Source: Dipteris shenzhenensis (Eukaryota; Polypodiophyta; Polypodiopsida; Gleicheniales). From it: a stretch of DNA of 64,000 bases. Location of the stretch: assembly GCA_047967505.1 (NCBI GenBank), contig CM106539.1; one strand, given 5' to 3'. The translations under genes and the position numbers were made by a program. Under the pieces are notes generated by a model. That model saw only the letters and a program-made list of their open reading frames with translations, had not been told where the DNA came from and ran no database searches. Below are positions 1 to 11,672 of the stretch, in pieces (the stretch's first letter is position 1; each line of letters opens with the position of its first letter).

Positions 1-1
1 A

Positions 2-1360
2 TTCTTTATAACTGATGGTCTCATCCCAGAATCCCTAACCAGAGATCAGAGAAAAAAGCTTGTCCTACAAAGCAAGCCCTTCCTAGTAATTGCTGGAGTT
101 CTATACAAAAGAGGGATAGACCAAGTTATTAGTTGATGTGTCCAAACTCATGAGCAAAAAGCTATTCTGGCAGAGGCACATGGAGGATCAGTAGGAGGAC
201 ACTTTTTAAGGAAAATCACAGGTAGAAAAATATTGTAAGTAGGCCTTTGGTGGCCCATAATCCTAAAAGATGCTCATAACTATGCAAAATCCTGCTTACC
301 CTACCAAAGAGATGATAGGCCATTGGATGTTGATGACAGGATGCCACATTAGCCCATCCTTGCATTAGAAACTTTTCAAAAGTGGGGGCTAGAATTTGTA
401 GCCCTATCAAACTAGTAGCAAAGTATACAAGTAACCAATACATACTTGGTGCATCTAATTATTGCACAAAATGGGTGGAAGCAGTAGCCCTTAAGGATAA
501 CAAAGCAAGAAGTGTTGCATACTTCTTATATCATAATATCATTACAAGTTTTGGTGCACCTATTGAAATAGTATCTGACAGAGGGACATCCTTCATCAAC
601 AAAACAATTAGGAAAATGACAAAGCTCCACATGATGCTACACAAAAAGTCAATAGCTTATTACCCTCAAGGAAATGGTCAGGCTGAAAGTACCAACAAAA
701 TCATGAAGAAGATATTTAGGAGAACAGTGGATGGCAATCCCACTAATTGGGATCAGAAACTAGATTCAGCTCTATGGGCATTGAGAACAGCCTACAAGGT
801 AGCCACAGATCTACTCACACCATTCAGACTGGTCTATGTTTATGAGGCTATAGTTCCAATGGAGTTTGTTGCAAGAAGCCTAAGAGTGGCTATAGAGCAC
901 AGGATTTCACTAGAAGATTCAGTAAATTTCATACTACAACAATTATTACAATTAGATAAAGACAGACTTCAGAGCTCATACAACATTGTCGACATCATTC
1001 AAAAGAGAAGAGTTGCTTGCATCAATAGAAATATCAAATTCAAATTGTTTCGGAGGGGTGATCTAGATTTAATGTTTAACACAAAGCTAGGGAAGAGATC
1101 AGGAAAGTTCAAGCTAAGATATGATGGACCTTTTAGGGTAATGGAAGTTTTTTATCAAGGCACATTCATCCTAGCTGATCTTCATGGGAATGTTTTTGAC
1201 AAGCCTATCAATGGATTTTGGCTCAAACTGTATGTGGGTCCTAATCCATCAGAATTCAAGATTAATTTGGTATGTATCCAAGCCTATTCGAATATTTATC
1301 AAGTTGTGAGTACTATCAATATGATACAGGTAGCAAATGCACACTGCAACTACATATGAC
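2..1360 (+). pseudogene. Ty3/gypsy pol 3' end: integrase, cut by window start
   Basis: Retrotransposon integrase that inserted element cDNA into the chromosome. Frame 2 from base 2 shows the HHCC zinc region (GGHFLRKIT near 200-225, then a CLPYQ where CxxCQ is expected) with three stop codons. The frame then shifts near base 400 and a long open stretch (382-1359) carries the catalytic core: WVEA, the aspartate of SDRGTSFIN and the glutamate of YYPQGNGQAESTNK, so the D and E catalytic residues visible here are kept. Toward the C terminus a GPF-type module (RYDGPFRVMEV) is seen, and no chromodomain. Stops and the frameshift make it a relic. RNase H and reverse transcriptase would lie left of the window. 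The family is clear; the lineage within gypsy is not. Confidence 0.9.
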
Positions 1361-2628
1361 AACAATCTGACATGCCCAAAGAGTAGACAGATGCAAAAAT
1401 TTCATAGTGTACACCACTTGAGTGCTAGCCAGTTGTTGCTGAATTTCAAGATATTATTGGCTTTGTAATGCCAACTATCAAAAGCCAGCTAATACCAATC
1501 AATGCAATGGCTATAATGCCCTGACAGACCCAAAGTACAAGGAGCAAAAAGAAATAATGACAATAGAATTCACAGAAGTGGCTCTAGCAACAGAAGCTCA
1601 TGATGACATGGAGACACAAGCGATAATAGTGAAAAATTAGAAAAGACAACAATAGTTGTCTTTCACATAAAACAATACGATTGCTCTTCAAATCTTGATC
1701 CGACTCGACAGGCAGGAAGAACAAAGATATTCTGACCAATTCCCAAATCAACTGCAATGCCAACTGAACTTCGCCAACCACCCCGACACCTCCAAGAACC
1801 CACCAAGAAAAATAGGAGTGCAGTCTCACATGCTTAACATGGAGCAATGGCCGCGACAATCAGCCTGCAAGGATTGAGCCATTCACAAAGTTGGAATGGT
1901 AGGCACACTCCAGAAGCAACGTGGAAAGACATCCATGACCATGCACTTTCATCTGGGCAAAGGAACCACCCCATCCGGATGACAAAGGACCGGTAGGCCC
2001 AATACCTCGCAATTCGATCGTAAGATAGCATACAATGATAACAACGAGTCCGCCGACCATAGTTCGATTGCCCTTAGAGTCCTCGTTAGTAGCTTCCACC
2101 GATAGGTACAATAAAATACATGGGATCTGATTGCACTCTGCCCAATTCCGATCCAACCAAGATCCGACTCCGCAAGGCACTAAACAAAAAAGGCTTTTCG
2201 ATGCTAGCCTGACGTGCACCGACACTTTTGGGAGCCCAACTGTACATCCAACACCACTTTGACCAATCCCGATCAGATAGAATTTGACCCCACTCCACCA
2301 TTGCTATGCCCACATACCTCCAACATTTCTGACCACGAGCGCCCAGCAACATCTATCAGACCACAAGCTAGTCGTACGGGATCCCATCGACCCTCGACAA
2401 GGTCTGTCACACATTTCGGGCACATACGTCCTACATTCTGTTGCATTCCGACCCCTCACACGTAGTAATCATTCACTTCCATCAACATTCATTGGCTACT
2501 TCCAATATTCACAAGTGCCAACTGTCAATTACAAGCAGCACACACACTTCAGCACAGATCATAGTCTATGATCTCAAGTCCTCTCCGACACTTTACTCAC
2601 ACTTTGAAGATACATTGCCCGTCTATAT
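1361..2628. other. Region downstream of gypsy pol, no recognisable gene
   Basis: Many short overlapping reading frames on both strands and no motif that I recognise. It lies between the integrase and the extra ORF that starts near 2629, so it is probably untranslated or decayed internal sequence of the same gypsy-type element. Confidence 0.4.
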
Positions 2629-3669
2629 GGCCCCGAAACGTTCACTCACTCTTGCCAATGCATCAACAAACATAGGATCTAGCTTGCAGTTGACATTGCT
2701 GTCCAAGAAGACACGATGGGGAAGAAGAAAGGCCACATGCCCATTTGAAAAAGCCCTCGAAATAAAGACATGGAGGACCCTGAAGACAAGTTAGATGAAG
2801 AATAGATCATACATCCAGCAAAGAAGAAGATGATGCAGACCAAGTTCAAGGCATTTTGTGTGTCCCTCGACCTGACATAGCATAGCAAGTGGCTACAGAA
2901 AATCGACCTCTTGGATTACGTTACTTTGCCCTGGAACACAAGGAAATTTCAGCCTGATGCGATGAAGCTGTATGAACACTTCCAACAGACTAGAGGCATG
3001 ATCGAACCTATGCTAATGGCAACGCTGACTATAATCTTCAATGTCTTGAATCTTCCCCTCACACAAGAGGAAGACATGTACAAGAAGAATGTGGAGGATC
3101 ACATGCATAAAGAATTAGGAACTCCAAAAATGGCAAAGAACAATTTCTTTGTCAACAAAGTCCAAGAACTTGCTCAACACCAGCAGCTTGAATGGTACTT
3201 AGAAAGGGTTCAATTGCTTGTCAAAACAAACATTATGAGTCATGAGAGCTATGCAATCATCAAAGTAGTAGAGAAAGGCATGAAAATTTCATGGGAAAAT
3301 GTGCTCCACTCCCAAATGATGGCTGAGGTGTCCAGGAAAGACCTCAGCCACACTAACAAGCACTCCAAGGTAGCCCCTTTCATTAATGCTTTATTTGACT
3401 TTGCAAACAAATCTACAGCCCATCCTCATGAGATTGTTGTGCAATAAAGGGAAGAAAGAACCAAGGCGGGTCACGATCCACATGAAAACCCCAAAGGGAA
3501 GGCCATAGCAGTGCATCAGCTAATTGAGGTAAACTACAGTACAGAAGAAGCAAATCAAATGATATGTGGGAAGCCTCTTGCTGACACTCTCTGGGATACT
3601 CCAATTGGAGGAGAAGAATTGTTGGCCGGACCTTTGACACAAAGAAAGCCAAGAAGACAAAGCTTACAA
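2629..3669 (+). pseudogene. Extra 3' ORF of the gypsy element (left part), unknown function
   Basis: I do not recognise this protein. One frame runs from about 2830 to 3669 with only two stops (TAG at 2878-2880 and TAA ending at 3447). It encodes a mainly helical protein, with YVTLPWNTRKFQPDAMKLYEHF near its start and a charged C-terminal part (REERTKAGHD, KPRRQS). A shorter frame upstream (2629-2794) begins MAPKRS. The reading frame is broken at 3669 by insertion of a copia-type element, and similar low-complexity charged sequence resumes at 5889. Position downstream of pol in the same orientation suggests an additional ORF of a gypsy element, as known in some plant elements. A captured host gene is the alternative. 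Confidence 0.5.
3665..3669. repeat. Target-site duplication TACAA, left copy
   Basis: TACAA immediately before the TGTTGG terminus at 3670 matches TACAA at 5884-5888 immediately after the CCAACA terminus. A 5-bp duplication is the expected footprint of LTR-retrotransposon integrase. Confidence 0.93.
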
Positions 3670-3958
3670 TGTTGGAACACTGAAAGGAAAGAGTAGAGTG
3701 GACACAAAATCAGAATACTTGCTTATGGAATGAAGAAGAAAGAGGTCCTTAAGTAGGCACCTCATACAAGGTCACTGACATCACTGATGACCTCAAAGCT
3801 CCACAATCATCTCCTCAATCTACTCCTAGATTCACTCAATCATCCTATGTGGCTTTTCCACCACCTAACTGTGCTTGTGGGCACCTAACTGTGCCTCTAG
3901 CACTCACACATAGAAACATAAGGTGTGCCTGAGGCATACACCTTGAGATATCCCAACA
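3670..3958 (-). repeat. LTR (3' LTR of element A)
   Basis: 289 bp, nearly identical to 5595-5883, with TGTTGG/CCAACA inverted termini. Followed on its right by the C-tract that is the complement of the polypurine primer. Confidence 0.93.
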
Positions 3959-4332
3959 AACCCCCCCTCAAGGAAATGCCTCAGGCTATGTCAAGGATAC
4001 ATCTAGTCTCATAGTTTCTCATGCCATCTCATGGTGGTCAAGGATAAATCTATGGCTAGGTTCTCATGCTAGCAAGGGTTCCCTTGGGTGTAAGGTAAAC
4101 AGAAAGGGATACAGAAAGACCTTCCAATGGTTATCACCCCTGCATGTACATGCACACAATGTCTGCAGGAGGTACCATGGAACAAAACATACACATGGCC
4201 TACATCATAAGGTGACCAGAGGTGTTTACAAAACACACAAAACACAATAGTTTATTTTCATTCATTTTGGAGGACTATCCAGGCTGAGTACCTTGACATA
4301 AAAAGAGAGATCTGGAGCATACATAGAGATGT

Positions 4333-4736
4333 TTAAAATGCATAATCTTCATGGGATGCCTCATCTTGTGGAGGCAAAATATCCATGTCAAGGCAAGGTC
4401 TTACCACATGGACAGTGTCTAGTGCCTTATAAGATGGTACTATGATAGAACAAGTGGATCTAAAAGTCATATCCTTCAAGAGAACAATTATCTTGTCATG
4501 TCCATAGTTGTGTAGAGAAGCATATCTTAGGTATCTGACCTTCATCTTTTTCTTGTACTTGGAGTCAAATAAAAGTTCCATGAGAGGGTAGATCTCTATA
4601 GTTGCTTCCTTTTTGGCAACCATTGTTTTGGCAATCTTCAACAAGGAAGTCAGGTTGGCATTTTCATCCTTTGTAGAGCATAACAAGACATTGCTTTATG
4701 TTTTGGCTTTTCACATATTTTGCATAAGCAAGCCAT
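4333..4736 (-). pseudogene. Deleted gag of element A with one zinc knuckle
   Basis: The start codon context at 4734-4736 is the same as that of the full gag ORFs in the sister elements (pre-gag leader with GTAAGAGAG and ACTACCC motifs). Directly after the first codons comes a CCHC zinc knuckle (CKICEKPKHKAMSC), so the whole capsid-like middle of Gag is missing. A stop follows, and a second open stretch in another frame (from 4686 down to 4333) carries an unrecognised C-terminal peptide ending DEASHEDYAF. I read this as an internal deletion that fused the gag start to its nucleic-acid-binding end. The terminal peptide lies where the sister element at 31 kb has its Gag C terminus. Confidence 0.6.
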
Positions 4737-5580
4737 GAGAGGCTCTAACCCAAGTATTGGGTAGTGTCTTCTCTCTTACAGGGCTTAGAATAACAATTGA
4801 AATGCTTCAAAATATAAGCATTTAATGTAGCAAATAGTAGTGACTAGTTTTCAAACAATGATGCTACTTTTTGCATGCTTCATAGGAGTGGATGAAATAA
4901 ACACTTTCCAATCACAACCAGGTCTAGCAAGTCAAAACAAAACTGAAGCAACACTTGTAGTGAAGTTATTGAAAACTTCAAAAGACCAGAAATGCTAGAG
5001 TAGCATTTTATGTAGCATCATTTTCAAAAGTATGTCAAAACTGTCAAAACTAGAGAGCTGAACTTGGAGGGCTCATATCACACTCTTCAAAGCAAAAGAA
5101 AGGGGGCTTTCTGAGGCAAAAGAAAGCTGGTATACCATAGTAGATCCTCTGGGAAGAAGAGGCGAAAATATGCATCAGGTCGCCTTCACCTTCTTGAACA
5201 AAGTTGACTGGTTTTTCTCTGTTTTCTCCTTCAATATGCAGCCATTGCTGCTCAGATTTCAGCACAAGGTAGATCTAGGTATGGAGAATCTTGCCCTGGA
5301 AGGAATTAGACAAAGACAGAGTAGGCGCAGAGAACTTGCAGCAGAGAACTTCGATGATCTTCCTGTAATGGCGACGAGCAGACGCAATGATTCGTCCATT
5401 CCTTGCAGCCAGGAGTTCGCCCCAACTAGGTGGATCTTCAGCTGGAAGGGCGTGGGAAATGAGTGAGAATTGGAGGAGAACAAGCTTAAGCAAATTTTTG
5501 GAAGAAGAGGGAGAGATGGTGAAGAAGAAGAAGAAGATGATGATGATGATGTGGCAAAAATGGGCTCAAGGGGGATCAAA

Positions 5581-5594
5581 TGGCTCTGATACCA
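5581..5594 (-). promoter_or_regulatory. Primer-binding site of element A
   Basis: TGGCTCTGATACCA on the plus strand is the complement of TGGTATCAGAGCCA, the usual Met-tRNA primer site of plant copia elements, and it touches the LTR at 5595. It fixes the element's orientation. Confidence 0.9.
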
Positions 5595-5883
5595 TGTTGG
5601 AACACTGAAAGGAAAGAGTAGAGTGGACACAAAATCAGAATACTTGCTTATGGAATGAAGAAGAAAGAGGTCCTTAAGTAGGCACCTCATACAAGGTCAC
5701 TGACATCACTGATGACCTCAAAGCTCCACAATCATCTCCTCAATCTGCTCCTAGATTCACTCAATCATCCTATGTGGCTTTTCCACCACCTAACTGTGCT
5801 TGTGGGCACCTAACTGTGCCTCTAGCACTCACATATAGAAACATAAGGTGTGCCTGAGGCATACACCTTGAGATATCCCAACA
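5595..5883 (-). repeat. LTR (5' LTR of element A)
   Basis: Second 289-bp LTR, followed directly by the TACAA target duplication at 5884-5888. Confidence 0.93.
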
Positions 5884-5888
5884 TACAA

Positions 5889-6300
5889 CACATAAGATGC
5901 CAGTCCCCAAGCCCATAGTGTAGATCAAAGACACTAAAGAGGATATTGAAGCAGACATGTTGACACATCCAAAACATATAGCAGATAGTCCGGTGACTCC
6001 CACAATTATGAAGCAAAGAACCGCAGCTGGCACATTGGGCCAAATTTCCAATTCGGAGGTTGCGCATGCAATGACCATTCTCAAGTCATTCCATGACTAG
6101 TAGCACAGTGTTCATCTCACCTTAATTAGACAGATTCATGACTTTCAAAAGAAAAGAGATGTAGTCATGCACCAGCTCAACATGCAGTAGGAACAACAGA
6201 GGTGATTGGAGGAGTCTCAAGAGGAGTTGGAAAGACTCAAGGAGGAATGTTCACAATGCAAGGACTCCCAAGATTAATAGGTTTCCAAGCTATGTGCTTA
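5889..6300 (+). pseudogene. Extra 3' ORF of the gypsy element (right part)
   Basis: Continuation of the broken ORF after the inserted element. A frame reading KMPVPKPIV, then (after a stop) KDTKEDIEADMLTHPKHIAD, leads into a region with heptad-like acidic and glutamine-rich sequence (EESQEELERLKEE) that would form a coiled coil. Several stops are present. The product is unknown. Confidence 0.45.
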
Positions 6301-6351
6301 AATGGAAATTCAAAAGGAATGTCTACCAACCATTATAAAGTGGTTAGATGA

Positions 6352-6431
6352 TGTTGTCTCTATGCCAACATGGACTTAGGTAGAACAGCTATGTTGTCTT
6401 TATGCCAACATGGACTTAGGTAGAACAGAAT
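6352..6431. repeat. 40-bp tandem duplication
   Basis: Two head-to-tail copies (6352-6391 and 6392-6431) of a unit beginning TGTTGTCT and containing ATGCCAACATGGACTTAGG, differing at a few positions. Confidence 0.85.
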
Positions 6432-6511
6432 GTGTGTGTAAGAGTAGCGACAAAGCTCCGCTTGTACTTGCATAAGGCTATAAATAATCCCTTGAAGAAA
6501 TCCAACTTGCA

Positions 6512-6968
6512 AGTTCTACATGTAAGGTCTACATACGACTTCTACATGCAACTCCTACATGTGACTTGTACATGCAAGTTCTCTATACAACTTCTACATG
6601 CAACTCCTACATGCGACTTGTACATGCAGCTTGTACATGCAAGTTCTACATATGACTTCTACATGCAACTCCTACATGCGACTTGTACATGCAACTTGTA
6701 CATGCGAGTTGTACATGCAAGTTCTACATACGACTTCTACATGCAACTCCTACATGCGAGTTGTACATGCGAGTTGTACATGCATGTTCTACATGCAAGT
6801 TCTTGATGCAACTCCTACATGCGAGTTGTACATGCGACTTGTACATGCAAGTTCTACATGCGAGTTGTACATACGACTTCTACATGCAACTCCTACATGC
6901 GACTTGTACATGCAAGTTCTACATACAACTTGTACATGCGTGTTCTACATGCAAGTTCTACATGTAGA
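6512..6968. repeat. 13-bp minisatellite, about 35 units
   Basis: Tandem units of 13 bp with the pattern STACATGCRASTT (S is C or G, R is A or G). Variants follow one another in a semi-regular order, so there is higher-order structure. ACTTG and CAAGT lie on either side of TACATG, so neighbouring units can pair. No unit variant contains a stop in any forward frame, so all three plus-strand frames stay open and give Cys/His/Thr-rich peptides; these are by-products of the repeat and I do not call them genes. Confidence 0.92.
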
Positions 6969-7019
6969 GAGAGAATGTGTTACACTTCCTACATGCAGAG
7001 AGAGAAGCTCTCCAACTTG

Positions 7020-7028
7020 TATATATAC
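7020..7028 (+). promoter_or_regulatory. Possible TATA box
   Basis: TATATATAC just right of the minisatellite, about 30 bp before a GC-richer stretch. It could be the TATA box of a gypsy LTR spanning this area, but I could not find a matching second LTR. Confidence 0.3.
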
Positions 7029-7199
7029 CCCATAATGGAATGAAGCCCACACTCTTTGGGGCATTATGTTGAGTTTTACTTTGGTATTCTAAGCAATTGT
7101 GTCAAGTGTCCATGCTTCCTTACACTCCACATCCAAAAGCATGTCCTAACCTTGTAACTCCTCCTCCCCTCTCCTTGAGCCTAGTAGCAAAATATATCA

Positions 7200-7560
7200 T
7201 GCAAAGCATGAGAAACAAAATACCCTAGGTGGGCAAAAAACCTACTCATATCAAGTTTGAAGCTGAAAGTGCCACCTCGAACTTGTGGTCGATTCTAATA
7301 AAAAAAGGGGAGTCACTCCACTCCCTAAGGAAAGTAGTCCTCTTGGTAGATTCCACTCAAGAAGACCCAGGCATGCTCACCCAAATGGCCATCAAATTGT
7401 GTACAATAGTATTTGAATACTTGCCAATGTGTGTAAAGGGTGGGCCTAGGACTAGGGCCTGGGAGCAATCAAGTGCCTTTGTACATCTAGATATCCAAAT
7501 ATGCCATGCCAAAATGCTCATTGAAATCTCGTATTAACATGTACCACATCATGCAACTGA
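7200..7560 (-). pseudogene. 5'-truncated LINE tail (ORF2 C-terminal fragment)
   Basis: The plus strand here is homologous to 28611-28960, which is the 3' end of the minus-strand LINE. The coding sense is therefore minus. Only the last part of the ORF2-type protein and its 3' flank remain, with stops. The same truncated fragment occurs in opposite orientation at 27.9-28.4 kb. Confidence 0.6.
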
Positions 7561-8173
7561 TGCATGCTTTGGAAGGTTCCCCAGGCCACTACATGAAATC
7601 ATTCTTACATTCTGAAATTTGTGGATTATCAAGATTTATAGCTTGATTTTGATTTGTGTATTGAATTGTTTCAATCTATGTTTTTGTTTTTATAGATTAT
7701 CTCTTGTGTCCTCCACTTTAAGGTTAATAATCATACACTATTGTCTAAGAAAAGCTAGAACTTTCCCTTTACAATTTATGCCTTTGGAGGTATCCTGCTT
7801 AGCCAATAGACATCTCCATCCTCTTTTAAATCCATCCCCGCTTGATGTGTTTTTGGGAAAGAGGACGCGATCAATCAGTCAACCTCTCTAACAGGGGATG
7901 GGTATGTTAAGCAACAAGTTCGATAGATGATTTGTTTGGACAGGTAGATGCTTAAGATCATAACTTACAAAATTATTTCCAATTCCATATGTTACATAAA
8001 TAGATATCAAAAGCATAAAGAGTACTCATGTATTCACAAAATGTGCTTTAACAACTTGGGTGTGGCCCTAAACACCTTGGCTTTAGTATGACCATGTTAG
8101 ACATTTGTGCATTTATTGGGTCCTTTCCTTGCTAGTTTACAAAGTCTAATCACAAGGCTAGGCATCTATCTTT

Positions 8174-8589
8174 TATTTATGTGGTTGCACTATGATTCGT
8201 CTTATATTTACTTGATTGCTATTTTGTGGAATGTGATCGATGGTATAAGCATTCAAATTTTATTTACTATATAGGCTACAATTATTCTACCTACACTTCT
8301 ACCTTGCTCATTCGTGAAGTGTGATAAAAAGAATAGGCATTAATTTTTATTTACGTGATTGAATACAATTTTTTTATTGTTTATTTACGTGGTTGCACTA
8401 TGATTCGTCTTATATTTACTTGATTGCTATTTTGTGGAATGTGATCGATGGTGTAAGCATTTAAATTTTATTTACTATATAGGCTATAATTATTCTACCT
8501 ACACTTCTACCTTGCTCATTCGTGAAGTGTGATAAAAAGGATAGGCATTAATTTTTATTTACGTGATTGAATACAATTTTTTTATTGTT
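8174..8589. repeat. 208-bp tandem duplication
   Basis: Two copies (8174-8381, 8382-8589) starting TTTATTTAYGTGGTTGCAC and ending with a T-rich stretch, differing at few positions. Both lie inside inverted-repeat arm 1; arm 2 has a single copy. Confidence 0.9.
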
Positions 8590-8740
8590 ATATCCCTTTA
8601 CGTGATTGGATATAATTTCTTTACCTTTATATCCCTTGATGTTCTGCCTTCCTGGTTTGCATAGTGGGATTTGAAGGGCTAGGAATTAATTTATTATTTT
8701 CTCTATCAAGCCTTTCATATGAGGAATCTTGTCTAAGCAA

Positions 8741-10740
8741 TATTGTGCCTTTGACTAAACTCATTTTTAGAGCCATTATGGAAACAGTTGTGGCATTGTT
8801 CGCAATATCAATTGTAGTTTTTTATTGAACTATGATACCTGTGCTTAGAGCTCAAGATTTCCCACTGCTGAGACTTGTATTATCCCCTTTATCTTTCAAA
8901 TCTCTCCTCCTAGAGGTATGCCTAGGTGCTCTGAGGGTTGGTCTAAATCCTATAAGAGGGATTGAATTGGCTTCAATTTGGACACCCTCTACCACAGCAG
9001 TTCATTTTTTAGTTGGCTCTATTGCAACTGAATTTGTGTTTTTACTCAGAAAAGTTGCCAAATGCCATTTTGGGTTGCTAGGTAGGTTTTTTTTGAGTGA
9101 GAGTGTGTCTTTCTGTTCCTTTTAGAGTCTCAATGATTGTGTATGCCGTGAGAAGGTGCTTTAGTAACAAGAAAGAAGAACACAAAGAGATCTTTTAGAG
9201 GAAGAAGGAGCTCCATTTGATAAAGGGAGGTTACAGAGCTCAAAAAAGACCTCATCTAAGAAGTGTTTCAAGGCTCTAGAGAAAAGAGTCATAAATAGAT
9301 TAGATAACTTGAGTAGTGGTGGCTCGAAAAGGACCACCAGCACTTGTGAAGAAGCTCAAGAGAGAGCTTAAGAAAGCTCTTAAACTATGTTGAGATTTGG
9401 TCTAATACTAGCTTGAAGGAAGCAATGAAGCTTGAAGATGGGTTGAGAAGCTTGCAGGAGGCAAGCACAAACACTGAGTAATGAAAGCTTCAAGGGACAA
9501 ACAATGGCTAGTGGAGGCTCTTAGGCGATGGCTGTAGCTTCAAAAATGGCACTCAAGGTTATAGTCTAGAAGACCATCATGACCCAACAAAGACTCTATG
9601 GACTAATAGAAGCAGTCAAATGAGCTTTTGGAGACACATCCTGAAAGGGAAAGCTCTATGAAGAGTATATTGAATGGTGCAATCATGAGCAAATAGAAGG
9701 AATTGAACATAGGTGGGCATCTTGAAAGTGGAGCTCATGAAGTTGACCAATAAAGAAGGAGATTTCTATAGGCCTAAGGAGAAAGAGGAGCTCAAGTGGT
9801 GGGTGAGCAAGAGAAACAAAGGAAGAGAAGGTGAGAAATAGAAGAAGGGCAACTCGAAGAGTGGATGTGCAGGGCAAAGACTAAGTGGCATGATAGGGCA
9901 AAGTCCTTTTCACAAAGATACCCTAACTTTTATGGCAAATACTCTTCTCTCTCTTCCCAAGGTAAGCCCCTCTCTCTCTCTCTCCCATGTGCTATTCTAA
10001 AAGTGAATAATAGAACACAATTTGGGCATTTAAAAATTCCCCAAATCTCCATGTCTCATTTTATTGCACACTTTTTTAAAGCCCCCTCCAAGGGCCTTTC
10101 CAAGGCTCTTATCCCTTCCATGTGCTCTTCAACCAGGAATGTTTTTATTGAAGCTATGCTTATATATTAATATAAAATCTTGGTGAGGATTTTCAAGCTT
10201 ATTTTTTTAGTTTCACAATATTGGTAGAATGTAGTTCTTTTTTATAGTTTTTCTTTTGAATTTTGAAGGGAAAAATGTAAATACTGGTGAAACTTTTTTT
10301 GCGTGAACGTTTCAAATCTTGGCAAATGTTTCAAACTTTTATTTTTATTAGGGCATAAAACTTTCGTTGGCAATATAAAAGTTTCGCTTCTTAACAAAAC
10401 TAAGTTGAAAAAATCATCCATGTCTTCGAGTGCACTAGAAAGTGTGTTTCAAGTTTTTTGCAAAGACGTTGATTTCATCCATTGGGGAGGCTCCAAACCT
10501 CCAATCACATTCTATTGCACACTTCCTCCACAGTGTCCCAAACTTTGTAGGAGCATTACTATTTAATCAAAAATCAAAATTCCGATGTTTATGTAGCAAA
10601 ATGGAGTGAAAATCATGCTCTTTATAGTGAATTACTCATTTGGAATTTTTAGGAAACTTGGTGGAATTGGAATTATAACTCCAAGTGTCAATGCTTGTGT
10701 TTTCATAAGATGACATCCATGGGAGTATTTTGTGTGCTAA
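8741..10740. other. No recognisable gene
   Basis: The longest open stretch (8832-9125, plus) is a 97-residue hydrophobic and leucine-rich peptide with no motif I know. From 9160 to 9870 the plus strand is A/G-rich, with repeated GAAGCT and AAGCTC words and many stops. A second plus ORF (9865-10170) and one at 10303-10566 have no recognisable domain. I would not call a gene here. Confidence 0.35.
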
Positions 10741-10930
10741 ACACCCTAGTGTTTGATGGGAACGAATTCCACATCTAGAAAGATAGAATCAAGGATCTCT
10801 TTATCAATCAAAAGGTATGGATTGTTGTTGATGGAAAATTTTTTGCTCTAGCACAGAATGACCCACAAGCATAAAAGGATGCCTATGATGAGATGAATGC
10901 CAAAGCACTAGTTGTGTTCACATCATTGAC
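10741..10930 (+). pseudogene. Ty1/copia gag fragment
   Basis: A short stretch reads FDGNEFHI, a stop, then KDRIKDLFINQKVWIVVDGKFF and DAYDEMNAKALVVFTSLTG. This is the N-terminal pattern of copia Gag (FDGxNFxxW, then a short helix, then a W and a run ending in KALxxI). It contains stops and no flanking LTR is visible. Confidence 0.5.
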
Positions 10931-11449
10931 TGGTTCACATTGCCACATTATCTGGACATGTAATCATACCATTTAGGCACACCACTTTAGTAAATGCAAT
11001 GCCACATGTCACTTGCCACCTCAATAGTGACACCTCTGTAGGTCCAGTCAGGAGCATTACCCAATCAGCATGTCCACCTCATCTACCTAGTCACCACTAC
11101 CACATGGAAGAGTGCCAGCCACACACATTTGCCTCTACACAAACACACAGTGTAATTAGTATGTGACATGAGAGGTCACATCACACTCCATCCACCATCA
11201 TTTTTTGCCCTCTCTTGTAACCAATATTTGGCTATCCTTCCAAGGGCCGTATCTTGTGATCCAAAGGGAATTTCATAGCGCTCCAAAAATAAAATTGCTC
11301 GATAGCTCACGCTCAATGCTATTGTCACCTTAGATTTCACATCTGATATTTCCATAGGTCAGCATCATTCAATCCTCATCCTCGTATCCACCTCATGATC
11401 CATTGTAGTGCACCTAGTACATAAAATGAATCCAGATAAAATTCATTTG

Positions 11450-11672
11450 CTGCATTTTATAATTTGACATGTAGTCTAGTTGTAGACTAGACATGTAGTC
11501 TAGTTGTAGACTAGCACCGCCATAGAGGAGATCAAACTCCACCAAGCCAAGTCAACCATTGCCACATGATGCAATTTTATAATTTGACATGTAGTCTAGT
11601 TGTAGACTAGCACCGCCATAGAGGAGATCAAACTCCACCAAGCCAAGTCAACCATTGCCACATGATGCAATT
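11450..11672. repeat. 96-bp tandem repeat with small hairpins
   Basis: Units starting CTAGCACCGCCATAGAGGAG at 11511 and 11607, with a partial copy to the left. Each contains TAGTCTA-GTTG-TAGACTA, a 7-bp stem with a 4-base loop, repeated three times in the array. Confidence 0.85.

Larger units (their letters stand above)
3670..5883 (-). mobile_element. Small non-autonomous copia-type LTR element A (gag remnant only)
   Basis: A 2.2-kb element with two 289-bp LTRs (3670-3958 and 5595-5883) that start TGTTGGAACACTG and end ATATCCCAACA. It has perfect TACAA target duplications. Orientation is minus: the complement of a Met-tRNA primer site (TGGCTCTGATACCA, 5581-5594) abuts the right LTR, and a polypurine tract (complement of CCCCCCCTCAAGG) abuts the left LTR. 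There is no pol. The LTRs differ at very few positions, so the insertion is fairly recent. It sits inside the decayed extra ORF of the gypsy element. It belongs to the same family as the elements at 17926-21694 and 30757-32873, with shared 3' untranslated sequence (for example GGTGACCAGAGGTG). It must have been moved by the enzymes of another element. Confidence 0.93.
7190..8740 (+). repeat. Arm 1 of a large inverted repeat
   Basis: This stretch matches the reverse complement of about 27105-28335. Clear anchors are CATGAGAAACAAAATACCCTA (7209) against its complement near 28305, CTTGCTCATTCGTGAAGTG (8308, 8515) against 27393, and CATATGAGGAATCTTGTC (8717) against 27125. The arms are diverged, and arm 1 is longer because of a 208-bp internal duplication. 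A 5'-truncated LINE tail forms one end of both arms. Confidence 0.8.

Noticed and set aside
6432-7043. Cys-rich repeat peptides that might look like small secreted proteins or metallothioneins
   Set aside because: All three forward frames are open for the same mechanical reason, there is no signal peptide, and the cysteines follow the 13-bp unit.
8832-9125. 97-residue hydrophobic ORF as a membrane protein gene
   Set aside because: No supporting signals, no homologue recognised, and the surroundings are decayed.
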